NCBI RefSeq assembly: GCF_008831285.2
Contig: NC_045140.1
Coordinates: 7,372,505 to 7,436,504 of the forward strand
Reading direction: 5' to 3'
DNA length: 64,000 nucleotides
From: Nymphaea colorata
Lineage: Eukaryota > Streptophyta > Magnoliopsida > Nymphaeales > Nymphaeaceae
Shown here piece after piece: positions 34,055-45,432 of this stretch (position 1 is the first letter of the stretch; every line of letters begins with the position of its first letter). Under the pieces are notes generated by a model, which saw only the letters and a program-made list of their open reading frames with translations, searched no databases and had not been told where the DNA came from. The translations under genes and the position numbers were made by a program.

Positions 34055-37000
34055 CTCCCCCTCAAGTTGGGCATACATATCAAACATGCCCAACTTGGAT
34101 ACATTTCTCTCAAATGAGGTCGAAGATAAAGCCTTCGTCAGAACATCAGCCGTTTGGTCTTCAGATCTCATGTAAGGAAGTACAAGTTCTTTAGCATCAA
34201 TTCTCTCTCGAATGAAATGCCGGTCAATCTCAACATGCTTTGTTCTGTCATGAAGCACAGGGTTGTTGGCCAAGTTAATTGCAGACTTGTTATCGCAATA
34301 CATCTTCATTGGTTCTTCAACCTTTATACCAATATCAGTCAACAATACTTTCAGCCACAAAAGCTCAGAAACTCTCATAGCAACAACTCTGTATTCTGCT
34401 TCAGCACTGAAACGCGAACAAACATCTTGCCTTTTACTTCTGCACACTATGAGATTCCCTCCCAAATAAATACAATAGCCGGAGGTGGACCTCCTAGTGT
34501 CAATACAGCCTGCCCAGTCTGCATCTGAATAACCTTCAATCCCAAGAGTGTCTTGCTTGACATATAAGAGACCTTTGCCAGGATTCCTCTTCAAGTAGCA
34601 CAAGATCCTGTCAACAGCCTTCAAGTGGGCATCCGTGGGAGCATGCATGAACTGGCTCATCACATTCACAGCAAAGGTAATATCAGGTCTAGTGAGAGTA
34701 AGATAAATTAACTTCCCTACAAGACATTGATATCTTCTTTTTGCCTCTTCACAGAGTGGCTCCCCGTCTCTAAGACTTAGCTTATGGCCAGCATCTAGAG
34801 GAGTAGAAGCTGGTCTACACCCTAGTTTCCCAGCCTCCTTTAACAAATCTAGAGTGTACTTCCGTTGATTTAGCACAAGGCTAGTCCCAGACCTAGCAAT
34901 TTCTATGCCAAGGAAGTATTTCAACTTACCAAGGTCCTTAAGATCAAACTCGATCGCCAACAGTTTCTTTAACTTCATTATTTCATCTTCATCATCACCT
35001 GTGACAATCATATCATCAACATATACCAACAGAATAGTAACCTTTTGCTTATTTCTCTTCACAAAAAGTGTATGATCTCCATTCCCTTGATGGTATCCAC
35101 ATTGTCTCATGACAAGTCTGAGTCGTTCAAACCACGCTCGAGGAGATTGCTTGAGCCCATATAAAGCTTTCCTTAGCTTGCAACATTTTCCAGGTTCCTC
35201 ATATCCTGGAGGCATACACATATATACTTCCTCTTCAAGGTCTCCATTGAGAAATGCGTTCTTGACATCAAGTTGGTACATCTTCCACTCCTTCATCACA
35301 GCTAAAGAGATAATGACTCTGACCGTCTTCATCTTCGCAACAGGAGCAAAGGTCTCCAAATAATCAATCCCATATTTCTGACTAAACCCCTTGGCCACAA
35401 GACGAGCTTTGTATCTTTCAACACTCCCATCTGGTTTGTACTTGATGGTGTAGACCCACTTAGATCCAACCAAGTGAGCCGCCTCAGGAATCTTTACAAC
35501 TTCCCATGTCATGTTTCTTCGCAAGGCTTCCATCTCTTCTTGCATAGCATAGGTCCACTTAGGATCACTCTGAGCCTCAGCAACATTCCTGGGAATCATA
35601 GTCAAAGAAAGAGAAGATACAAAGCATTTGTAGTTCTTGCTCAGTCTAGAATAGATGTTGAGTACATGACCTGACACCCTTTCGCAGGGCGATGGGAAGC
35701 TCTTCACTAGCAGCAACAGTCTGAATCTCTTCTTCAACAGGTTGCTTCTGCGCACGACTTGGGTCATCCAGGGAAGGACTAATTGGATTGGGAGTAGAAT
35801 TCTCACCACCTGTCATCTCATCTGTACAAACTCTTCGCCTAGAGTAAACTTGCCCAAATAAACGATTGCACTTCTCTTCTGCCTCAATGGAACACTCTCC
35901 ATTTTTCTCCTGTTCATGCACCTCACTAGATGGACCATTTTTCTCTTGTTCATGCACCTCACTAGATGGACCAACGGAGTCACGCCTGTAGTCCAAAAAA
36001 TCTGTAAACTGAATTTCCTGACTCGGAGAATACTCTTCCCGTGACATAGAGTACTCCCCCTGAAGAGGATTCTCACCAAAATAGGAAACATGTTCAAGGA
36101 AAGTGACATCTTTGGTAACATAGGCCCGGCCAGTGGAAGGGTCTCGACACTTGTACCCTTTTTGAGTGGGAGAATACCCTAAAAAAATGCCCTTAATAGA
36201 TCTTGGATCAAGCTTTTTAATGTGAGGACTATGGTTGTGAATAAAGCAAACACAACCAAAAACTCTGAGTGGAAGAGAGAAAGGTTCACGAGTCCCCGGT
36301 AACAGAGAGTGAGGCGTCTTCCCATTCAACACGCGACTAGGCAACCGGTTTATAAGATACGCACTGGTCAACACAGCATCCCCCCAATACTTTTTTGGAA
36401 CATGACGTTGAAAAAGAAGAGCCCGAGTCATATTCAATAACTGACGATTTTTTCGTTCAGCAACTCCATTTTGAGGAGGGGTATAACTACAGGAAGTCTC
36501 ATGAACAATTCCCTTTTTTCAAAAGAAGCTATCAACAGACTGGCACATATACTCTCGAGCATTGTCAGATCGAAATGTCTTAACAGATGCTCCATATTGA
36601 GTTTCCACATAGGCAATGAAAGTCTCTATGACAGTAGGAACTTCACTACGGTCTTTTAGCAAGTAGACAATAGTGTTACGAGAATAATCATCTATAAAGG
36701 TGATAAAATATTGAAAACCATGACAAGAAGGAATCCCTGCAGGCCCCCACACATCAGAGTGAATCATGGCAAATACCTCATTAGACCGATGGCTAGACAA
36801 TGGGTACGAAGCCCTAACATGTTTGGCCAGGTGACAGACATCACAAGACACCATAGTCATATCTAACCTGGAACATATATCAGGAAACAACTGTCTAAGA
36901 AGGCCAAAAGGCAAGTGTCCAAGGCGCTCATGCCACCGTAGAAGCAACTGAAGCGAGTCCTCTCTATTCTTTGTGGCTTGGCTGACTGCCGTCATGAGAG

Positions 37001-37499
37001 CCTGAGCAGCACGCATAGGTAAACGATAGAGCCCGTCAGAAGCTAGGCCAATCCCAATCCTCTTCCCTGTCACCAAGTCCTGCATAACACAGCGATCAGC
37101 GGAAAATATAAGTTCGCAATTTAACTCCTTCGTGATCTTGCTAACCGACAAGAGATTCAAGGGAATATGAGGAACATGTAGAGCATTGTGGACTAAGAAC
37201 TTGTTCAAAAGTGGGAGACTCCCTTTTCCAGCCACAGAGATAGATGAACCATCGGCAAGGGAAACACGATCCTTTCCTGATGAAAGCTTATATCCATGAA
37301 AGACCTTAGGATCGCCGGTCATGTGGTGAGTAGCGCCACTATCAATGATCCACTCTCCCATACGGCAATCCGCCATAACGTCTATAGATGAAGAAGCTGC
37401 CAAAATCACAGATAGTCCAACAGGAGGCAACAAGAGAGGCACCGATGACAACAGAGAGCACCAACGGGCAGTAATATCCGGATTCCCAATCAGCCCCAA
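34049..37499 (-). pseudogene. Nested A element: protease-integrase-RT-RNase H, broken
   Basis: Minus-strand frame opens near 37499 and includes protease DSGATHHMTGD, RWHERLGHL and the integrase core, then hits TGA at 36519-36521, where the copy at position 1 has CGA (a CpG transition). The same frame continues through NGVAERKNRQLL to about 35650. There a 20-bp deletion, bounded by TATT, shifts into the frame of RT (YVDDMIVT) and RNase H, ending at 34049. An in-frame 36-bp tandem duplication near 35898-35972 doubles the 12-residue linker GPSSEVHEQEKN. This copy lacks the TGA and T-run expansion of the 1-2878 copy, so it is an independent sister. No gag knuckle is present; the copy depended on others. 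Confidence 0.92.
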
Positions 37500-37663
37500 G
37501 AGTGAACAGAGTGTCGATTGGGGGAAACGATCGTCGGAGCGCCGGCAGACGTTGAGGCAATCCTCAAGTTACGCTCCTCTCCTCCTTTACGTCCTCTACC
37601 AAGTCACGGACCAGCCACCTCTTCTTGCATGGTGGGCGCCAAACAAAAAACAAGAAGATGGAA

Positions 37664-38030
37664 TCAAAGATCAACCAAGCAATAGCGACGGTCAACAACA
37701 CAAGAGCGACGGTGCAAGAGCGACGCCGCAAGAGTGGCTGCGATGGCGATGGCGCAAAGAGTGACACCGGCGGCGGCGGAAACAGCGACAGTGGTATTGG
37801 GTACACCGGCGGCGGTGGCTGCTGCAGCAACGGTGGCGGCAGCGGCGGTGGCTGCTGCAGCAACGGTGGCGGCGGCAGCGGCGGTGGCGGCGGCGGCAGC
37901 GGCAGCGGCGGTGGCGGCGGCGGCAGCGGCGGTGGCGGCGGCGGCAGCGGCGGTAGTGGCAGCGGCAGCGGCGGCGGTGACTGCAGTGGTGGCGATGGTA
38001 GCAGTGAGAGATATTAGGGTTGGAACTTCA
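37664..38030 (-). repeat. GCC/GCT triplet-rich leader of nested A element
   Basis: Long run of GGC/GGT/GCA triplets, coding poly-Ala, poly-Gly or poly-Thr in the various frames. It sits between the PBS and the protease, where about 1 kb of gag would be expected. Element C has a much shorter version at 31680-31800, so triplet expansion together with loss of gag is likely. Confidence 0.75.
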
Positions 38031-38058
38031 CAAACCCTAAAAATTTCCCAAACTCGTC

Positions 38059-38071
38059 GGCTCTGATACCA
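38059..38071 (-). other. Primer binding site of nested A element
   Basis: Minus-strand TGGTATCAGAGCC next to the LTR end at 38072. Confidence 0.9.
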
Positions 38072-38328
38072 TGTAGAAACACGAACAAGAAGAGGAAGAG
38101 AAACAACGATCACGATGTAACGTGGAAAAACCCTCAACAAGAGGAAAAAAACCACGAATGAGGAGGAGCCGGTGCCCACTAGCCGCCAGACTCTCTCTCT
38201 CCTTTGTCTTTCATTTTTCACAATAAGGATTAGGGTTACACAACTTAAATAATGCCCAACAAGGGCTACAAGTTGGATCGGATACGGATCCGGACCCGGT
38301 CCCGAGACCCATCTAACATACTTCAACA
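38072..38328 (-). repeat. 5' LTR of nested A element (257 bp)
   Basis: Complete TG...CA LTR; plus-strand text runs TGTAGAAACACG to ACTTCAACA and is followed by TSD AAACG. Confidence 0.94.
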
Positions 38329-38333
38329 AAACG

Positions 38334-40728
38334 TCATGTAGTTACACACCTCCCCAAAATGGCGTGGCTGAACGGAAGAATCGCCATTTGCTTGATGTTA
38401 CCCGGGCTCTTCTGTTCCATCGACAGGTTCCCAAGCGCTACTGGGGTGATGCGCTTCTCACTAGTGCCCACCTTATCAACCGTATGCCTACCCGTGTGTT
38501 GCAGGGTCATTCCCCGTACTCTATGCTTTGGCCTACTCAGAATCCCTGACCTCTTACTCCTCGGGTGTTCGGGTGTGTCTGTTTTGTTCATGACCATAGT
38601 CCCACCCTCAAAAAACTTGATCCTCGGTCTGTCAAGGCTGTCTTCCTGGGGTATTCCTCCACTCAGAAGGGATACAAATGTGTTGATCCTACCACCTCTA
38701 AAGTCTATGTTTCCCGGGGCGTCACCTTTCATGAACATGAGACATACTTTCATGTGAATCCTCTTCAGGGGGAGTATCTAGGGCACAGTAGTGAAGAGTA
38801 TTCCTCAAATCAGTTGATTCAGTTTACGGATTTCTTGGATTACAAGGCCAGTGACAGTGTGGCAGACACAGTCAGAGATGATAGAGACCGTCACATGGAC
38901 GAGGGTCTTGTTGATAATCAGCCTACAGCCCGTGATCATTTGTTTGGCCAGGTGTACAGAAGGAAGAAGACAGATGTGATTGAAAATGTTGATGTAACCA
39001 ATCCCAATCCTGTGAGCTCCCCGGATGACCCAAGTCTAATCAATGAAGAGCTTCCTATAGCCCTGCGCAAGGGCACCAGGTCGTGCACTTCTCATCCTAT
39101 TCAGAGATTTGTCTCTTATGCGAAATTGAGTAAGAATTACAAATGCTTTATAACATCCTTGTCTAAGTCTGTTATTCCCAGGTGTGTGGAAGATGCTAGA
39201 GAGGATCCTAAATGGCTACAGGCCATGGCCATGACAGAGGAGATGAATGCCTTGGCAAAGAATGACACTTGGAAAGTTGTGGATATTCCCAAAGGGACTC
39301 ATTTAGTTGGTTCAAAGTGGGTGTTCAATGTGAAGTACAAACCAGATGGTACTGTGGAAAGGTATAAGGCTCGGCTTGTTGCAAAGGGGTTCAGCCAGAA
39401 ATATGGTATTGATTATCTTGAAACCTTTGCCCCTGTTGCCAAACTGAAAACTGTGAGGGTCATATTAGCACTTGCCGTGAAAAAGGGGTGGAGCATGGAT
39501 CAACTTGATGTTAAGAACGCATTCTTGAATGGCCATCTAGAAGAAGAGGTCTATATGAGTATGCCTCCTGGATATGTTCAAAGCGGAAAATGCTGTCATC
39601 TCAAGAAAGCCTTGTATGGATTAAAGCAGTCTCCTAGAGCATGGTTTGAAAGACTGAGGATAGTGATGAAGACAAATGGATACAAACAGGGAAATGGTGA
39701 TCACACCCTATTCATTAAGCAGAGAGATGGCCTGGTGAGTCTTCTTCTTGTGTATGTTGATGATATGATAGTCACAAGTGACGATGAGGAAGAGAAAAAG
39801 AAGATGAAGGAGAGGTTAGCTGCTGAATTTGATCTTAAAGATTTGGGTAAACTAAGGTACTTTCTGGGGATAGAGATTGCTCGGTCAGAGACAGGGCTGG
39901 TTATGAGTCAAAGGAAATACACTCTGGATCTTCTAAAGGAGACAGGCAAACTTGGATGCAGTCCCTTTCTAACTCCAATGGAGTCTGGTACAAAGATAAA
40001 CATCAAAACTGGCAACATCCTAGATGAGGAAGGAAAAGGGCGGTATCAGAGGCTGGTTGGTAAGCTCATCTATCTTACTCTTACTCGCCCTGATATTACT
40101 TATGCTGTGAATGTGTTGAGTCAGTTTATGCATGCTCCTACTGATTGTCACTGGAAGAGTGCAGAAAGAGTGTTGGGGTACCTAAAGAATGACCCAGGAA
40201 AAGGATTACTCTATACTCAGCAAGACCAACTTAATATTGAAGGATACTCTGACGCAGATTGGGCAGGATGTACTGATACTAGGAGGTCTACCACAGGGTA
40301 CTGCATCTTTCTGGGGGGTAACCTGGTTGTATGGAGAAGTAAGAGGCAGGAATTTTGCTCTAGATCCAGTGCTGAGGCTGAATACAGGGCTGTGGCTATG
40401 AGAGTTACAGAAATGTTATGGTTAAAGATTCTCCTAGCAGATATTGGTGTTGAAACAGAAGAGAAGATGAGGATGTACTGCGACAACAAGTCTGCAATTA
40501 ATCTTGCGAATAATCCCGTTCTGCATGAACGGGACTAAACATGTGGAGATTGATCGCCACTTCATACGGGAACGCATAGATTCAAAGGAGTTGATCCTAC
40601 CTTATATGAAGTCTGAAGATCAAATTGCAGATGTTCTAACCAAAGCCTTATGTACATCTCAATTCGAGAAAAATGTAAGCAAGCTTGGCATGTTTGACAT
40701 GTATGCCAAGCTTGAGGGGGAGTGCTAA
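38334..40728 (+). pseudogene. Element C integrase C-terminus, RT and RNase H, broken
   Basis: Continues the element C polyprotein after the nested insertion: SYTPPQNGVAERKNRH, a TGA at 38547-38549, then VFGCVCFVHDHSPTLKK, reverse transcriptase (YVDDMIVTSDDE), and RNase H (SDADWAGCTDTRR, SSAEAEYRAVAM, CDNKSAINLANN). A one-base G expansion near 40527 (GAACGGGAC) shifts the frame. The last segment, TKHVEIDRHFIRERIDSKE to LEGEC, ends at 40728 inside the LTR. Reverse transcriptase is full-length. It is about as close to family A as sister copia lineages usually are. Confidence 0.93.
40711..40722 (+). other. Polypurine tract of element C
   Basis: CTTGAGGGGGAG just before the LTR start TGCTAACATATC. 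Confidence 0.85.
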
Positions 40729-40933
40729 CATATCATGTATAGGGAACCGGGTCTGGATCCAGACCCGGTCCCATGGGCACGGGTACCGAGAGTGGCTCGG
40801 TACCCTAGGTGGTTTTTCCCTCTTATTTAATCCCACTTATGGTGTAATTGTTGATTAAGTGGAATAACATTTTCTCTCTCCTAGGGTTGCGGTTGTGCCC
40901 CTAGGTTAGAGCTTCTCCGTGTGTGTTTCTACA
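40723..40933 (+). repeat. 3' LTR of element C (211 bp)
   Basis: TGCTAACATATC to GTGTTTCTACA. It has lost 68 bp near its end relative to the 5' LTR, with GTG on both sides. Followed by TSD AAAAC. Confidence 0.93.
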
Positions 40934-40938
40934 AAAAC

Positions 40939-41119
40939 AAAACTGTAAATACATTGAAATGCCACGTATCACTTTCATGTCATATACATCACAGTTATTT
41001 CATTTTGGTAGATGAACAGGACGCTAGTTGGGTAATTCATAATTTTCCAGAAAGCTATCAAAAGCATTAGCAGCAATACTTTTAGAATCAAGTGAAGCAG
41101 TCATCAAATGCTTTAGTGC
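40939..41119. repeat. Tandem unit U4, right part
   Basis: Resumes AAAACTGTAAATACATTG after the TSD and runs to the junction with U5. Confidence 0.95.
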
Positions 41120-42886
41120 CACGATATTTGAACTTACAAAAAGTAAACCATGAATATCATGAAATTGGACTGCATAGTTACTACGAAGATTCTAGTCACA
41201 AGACAAAACCCACATAACCCATCCATATACTGACAAGTTCATCATCGCCAGTCAAGCTATGATAAACATCGAAGAGAAAATCACACATTCTTGTTTCCAG
41301 GCATACTGGTTCCAGCATAACCAGGACCTCGGCCTTGAGGTGGATAAGGTCCAGTAGCATATCCACCAGCTTGGCCACCACGATTTGGATTGTATCCACC
41401 ACTTGGGTTTCCGCCTTGAGGATACCTGTTCTGTCCTCCTGGAGGTCCCCGAGGCTTATTGTAGTGGTGACTTGGCCCACCAACAACTTGAGGTGGGGCA
41501 TTGGTTAGGGTCAGGCCTGATTTGCATATGCGGTTGCCCTGGCTGCTGAATTGGCGACAAACGTTGATGCTGTTGAGGATGCTGTAATTTTTGCCTCTTG
41601 GCTGTTTCTTCGTGCTGCCTTTGCTGTTGTCTTTTCTTCTTGCTCTGGAACTCAAGAGATGACTCGTATTTGGGCAAACTAAGAGGAAGGCCAGAACCGG
41701 CTAACAAAAGGCCGTCAATTGTGACACTTGGCATGAACAAAAGATTTTGTACCTTTTCGGGCCACATGGCAACGGATCACACTAGAAACACTCAGCATCA
41801 AGTGCATCTTTTGCAGATATCCTCTGAAAAGAAGAAAATGAAACCATCAGTGGACAAACAAACACAAACAGCAGAGGATGCAAGAAGGAAAAAGGGTTGA
41901 CATATCAACAGCAGACTTCAAGAAGAAAAGATAAAAACTGGAGAAATGCAAGAACATCAAGGAAGAATACAATCTCAACCAGATAAATATCACAGCTAGG
42001 AAGGAGTGGTACCAACATACCTAACTCTAGTCTCTAGTTTTGACTTCAAAGCAGCTGAAGAACCTCTTGCAAATAGAAATAACAAGACACATAATGCAGA
42101 TCGAAACAGAAAATGCACCCAGTATTTCAACATGTAGAATAATAGAATTCTACCTGACAAAATTCGAAGAGAAATTTTAGAAATAAAGCCAAGCAAAAAG
42201 ATTTTCAGTGTGTGCCCTTTTCCTCTCTCTCTCTCTCTCACTGAAAACCATTCAGGTTTACAGTCAGTTCTCTCTCTCTCCCTTCCTGCCCTTCCTTTTT
42301 CAATTTTAACCAAAAAAATGTTTAAAAGAAAAAACGGATATCCAGATATGTCCCTTAACCGCAGTGCTGCATCTGTGGTATGGGGAGTACAAGGACCATA
42401 TCCCCATTCACATGTGACTTAGCAGGGAACTGATTAGTTGGCTAGTCGGATTAACTGTTCACTAGCTGGACATCATAGCAACAATCGTTCTAAACCTTAG
42501 CTCCTTGAGTCCAGCCTGTTCTAGAAACAAGAATTGACAACACTGAATGCTGAACAATTGCTGGCAACATTCTTCCAATAACATTCCACCAGACAAGGAC
42601 AAGTTCAAAAATAGACCATAATTTTCTCAAGAAACACTGATTCCCTTTGTCATTTTTAAGTCACAGAGAAGTTTGAATGTACATTTCCATATTTGAGAAG
42701 AAAACAAAACTGTAAATACATTGAAATGCCACGTATCACTTTCATGTCATATACATCACAGTTATTTAATTTTGGTAGATGAACAGGAAGCTAGTTGGGT
42801 AATTCATAATTTTCCAGAAAGCTATCAAAAGCACCAGCAGCAATACTTTTAGAATCAAGTGAAGCAGTCATCAAATGCTTTAGTGC
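41120..42886. repeat. Tandem unit U5
   Basis: Last unit of the array. It continues without a junction into unique block Q (GTGCCACAACCTC), so it marks the original attachment of U to the rest of the CDKC pseudogene. It lacks a short segment near 42188 (AAGCCAAGCAAAAAG, where others have AAGCGGACCACTGTTCAAGC). Confidence 0.95.
41281..41823 (-). pseudogene. CDKC pseudogene, last two exons (copy U5)
   Basis: Exons 41753-41823 and 41281-41678. Same TAG and frameshift as the others, plus a His-to-Leu change in SSHEF. This copy is physically continuous with the upstream CDKC exons at 43.8-45.4 kb. Confidence 0.92.
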
Positions 42887-43822
42887 CACAACCTCACCTC
42901 TTGACACCCCTGTTCACAAATGCAGACTGAAATAGTAACTCGACAATGATGATGGGCAGAGAACTACATAACTCCCGAAGATTTTTCTTATATTACTCTC
43001 ATCACCACAAGTGGCTTGCAAAAAAGACATGGTACCGAACAAAAGAAGCTTGGAGGCCAACAATTGGAATATTTATATGACTGGACAATACAAAGGCCAA
43101 GTATCATGTATGATTTTTTGCAAAAAATAAATTAGAACAATAAATATTAACGCAAAAAACCTCAACTTGGAAAAATCTTATAAAGGTTAGTATTCATGTT
43201 TCTTTAGTAACTTAATATAGGAAGTCTTTCCTTTTCAGCACCACAGAGAGAGAAAGAGAGAGAGAGAGGGAAGGAGGGAGAGGCTGTTGCAAGACTAACA
43301 AAAAAAAAAACGTAAAACCTTCATCCCTTTTTGCTGCAAAAGGAAATACTAGTACATGGTTCATTTGATTTTGGAGTTTGTGATGATTCTATCATTAGAA
43401 TCCACAAATAAGAGCCCTATCTAGAAATAAAGACATTTACATGCGCAGAGCTACTTAACAAATAAGAAGTAAAAGCCATGTTCTCCAAATTTGGGGAAAC
43501 TACCGAGATCACTGTCAAAACAAGAAAGAAATTAACTCCCTTGGGAGCCCAAAGTTAGAAACTTAAGAACTTGATAAGTCTATAGTAAAGCTGACACTAA
43601 AACTGCTAAGGACACCCAAGGCCAAACTTGCAATGTTATTTGCAGAGTGTCGTTCTTTTTGCAAGGACGTTCAGATCTGGAGCAGGACTCACCACTTAAT
43701 AATTATAAGAATTCAAGGAGTAGGTTTGCTACTCCCACTTGCCAGAACTCACATCCATACACTAAATCATTTGTCACAAAAGTTCAAACCTCCAAAACTC
43801 TGAGAATATAGCAAGATGATAC

Positions 43823-43880
43823 CTGAGATGGGTCAAGAGTTGGCATCCGCTCCAACATCTCCAAAGCATGTCGATCAAAG
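43823..43880 (-). pseudogene. CDKC pseudogene exon (FDRHALEMLERMPTLDPSQ)
   Basis: 58 bp on the minus strand, acceptor GCTTTCAG and donor CTCAG followed by GTATCA. Encodes FDRHALEMLERM, then PTLDPSQ. Plant CDKC has FDRHALELLEKMLVLDPSQ in the last part of the kinase C-lobe. It joins in phase to the exon at 44086-44225 (AAG CA + C). Copies: 54132-54189, and a 14-bp remnant at 47595-47608. Confidence 0.88.
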
Positions 43881-44085
43881 CTGAAAGCAAAAATAACTGC
43901 ATCTCAGGTGCACATTACCTCTATATAAACTGGAAACAATAACAATAATAAGGTGGTAAAGCACTGATAAACCACAAAACTACACAAACACAACATAACA
44001 AAAAGTAAATGTGAAAAAAAGATCTCATCAAAACAAATTTTCACTACAAATCATTGTAAACCAGATTCATATGTTTTGTACTTAC

Positions 44086-44225
44086 TGCTTAAAAACGTCT
44101 CTAAGGCGCCTCTTCGTTGGTCTTGAAGGCTTGAAATTATTGTACCAAGGAATCTTTGAAACTCCCAGCCAGTTAACCTCATCAGGTGATCCACATAGTT
44201 CAAATATTTTATTCAACTGCTCTGG
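44086..44225 (-). pseudogene. CDKC pseudogene exon (PEQLNKIFELCGSPDE)
   Basis: 140 bp with acceptor ATTCTAG and donor AAGCA followed by GTAAGT. Encodes PEQLNKIFELCGSPDE, then VNWLGVSKIPWYNNFK and PSRPTKRRLRDVFK. This is the C-lobe segment of CDKC (family: ELCGSPDE.NWPGVSK.PWYN). The exon itself is open. Upstream exons for the catalytic loop (HRD) and DFG motif are not found between here and 45351, nor elsewhere in the window. Confidence 0.9.
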
Positions 44226-45350
44226 CTAGAATTATCAGGAAAAGGAAAGTTTCAATCATAGAGAAGAAGAGGAGGACCAACATAGAATATATAATGGAAA
44301 CATCATGATGCATGTGTGTGTGTGTTTTTTATTGTTGTGTGTGTGTGTTTTACACCTCCTTATTGAGTTTATTTTAGTCAGACCGCTTTGATCAACTCAA
44401 ACTGACCTCATAGAGAAGAAGAGGACCAACATAGAACATATAATGGAAACAGTATGGATGAATTTATGTAAACCACGAAATTGAGAGATTGTATACCTTT
44501 TGTAGAAGAAGAAACACTAAAGCCCTCTTTTCCCAAATACAAATGGATTTCCCACAAGTAAATTTCCCTTCAAACCGGCAGTTTCTCCCTCGATTTATTT
44601 GAACCCCCCCCCCCCCCCACTCAAAGCTCTTAGAAGTGATAGAAGAGAAAACGATCAAAAGGGACACTGTGCCCCTTTCTTAAGAATTGCTCAGTATTGT
44701 AAGATACGGGCTGTATCAGTTGTATCGTATCATACAGCAGCGATATCGTTCCGATACACCTACTATACACATGCAAACCATGAGCATCATAAGTGTATCG
44801 TAAAGGTTTTGCTGCCCTTTATGACATGTATTATAAAATACGCCTCACTGCATATAAATATAAAAAAGAGGGAGCCTATGCAATAGAAGACCAATGACGC
44901 TCTATGACTTTCAGGCCAGGGCCCAGTCACCAAAGCACCGAGCAGGCAAGCTACTCGACAGGTCAAATGGCCTAGTTGGTGGTATGACAAACAAGGATCT
45001 AACACAAGCCATAGTACCAGTCAAATGCTCTAAAAATTAGAAACCCCACACTGGAATCCTAAATGATAAGCCGTATCAGCCTTAAAAATTGAGGATAATA
45101 ACTTTTTAAATTATCTTTTTCATAAAATGTCTCCCTGTACAGTTAGTCCATCCCCTCTCCAGTCAGTTACTACTAACACCGGAAACTATTATCAATCCCA
45201 AAAATGATAAGACAATGGAAAAAGGGGACGTTAATGACTTGCCTTGGGGCTTTTCATTCTAAATTCAAAACAAAAAGAGTCAAAACTAAATAAAATGCAT
45301 CCATCATGTTAACATGTCCTATTACATAGTAAAGTAGCTAATCGGCATAC

Positions 45351-45432
45351 TCCTTCTCTCTCATTGTCCATGCGTATCTTTTTCAAAGCAACAATCTCGC
45401 CTGTTTTGATCTCCCTGGCCATGTACACTTGA
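45351..45432 (-). pseudogene. CDKC pseudogene exon 2 (VAIK lysine exon)
   Basis: 82 bp, acceptor AAGTGCAG and donor GAAGGA followed by GTATGC. Encodes QVYMAREIKTGEIVALKKIR, then MDNEREG, identical to the conserved CDKC N-lobe with the ATP-binding Lys of VALKK. The first base completes the Gly codon left open by exon 1 at 58526, so the phases match across the 13 kb between them. The following exon (normally FPITAIREIK...) is missing. Confidence 0.92.

Larger units (their letters stand above)
33764..38328 (-). mobile_element. Family A element nested in C, TSD AAACG, anomalous left end
   Basis: TSD AAACG at 33759-33763 and 38329-38333. Minus orientation: 5' LTR 38072-38328, PBS 38059-38071, truncated gag region, pol, PPT complement 34055-34066, 3' LTR 33801-34054. 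The left boundary should read TGTAGAAACAC but reads TGT, then 34 extra bases (33767-33800), then AGAAACACG. The extra bases are a plus-strand copy of LTR bases from the opposite (U3) end. Both outer ends thus begin with the same 36-bp U3 terminus, in inverted orientation. Confidence 0.93.
31388..40933 (+). mobile_element. Ty1/copia element C, TSD AAAAC, carrying a nested element
   Basis: TSD AAAAC at 31383-31387 and 40934-40938; the empty site GAAGAAAACAAAACTG is seen in the other U units. It has LTRs, PBS and PPT, but a decayed coding region, and an inverted family A element is inserted at 33764-38328. The LTRs differ by two deletions, each at short repeats: 36 bp missing from the 5' LTR (at GTTG) and 68 bp missing from the 3' LTR (at GTG). 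Adding both back gives 279 bp for each. C is older than B by this criterion. Confidence 0.95.

Noticed and set aside
37625-38066. Poly-Gly and poly-Ala proteins in the GC-rich region
   Set aside because: Product of GGC triplet repeats in the leader of the nested element, with no start context or homology.
44601-44622. Poly-C run as a functional G-quadruplex or promoter element
   Set aside because: A single homopolymer in intron DNA; may be a sequencing artefact.
44700-45080. Small DNA transposon with GATACGG termini
   Set aside because: The two ends match only roughly and no target-site duplication was found; noted under block Q instead of being called.
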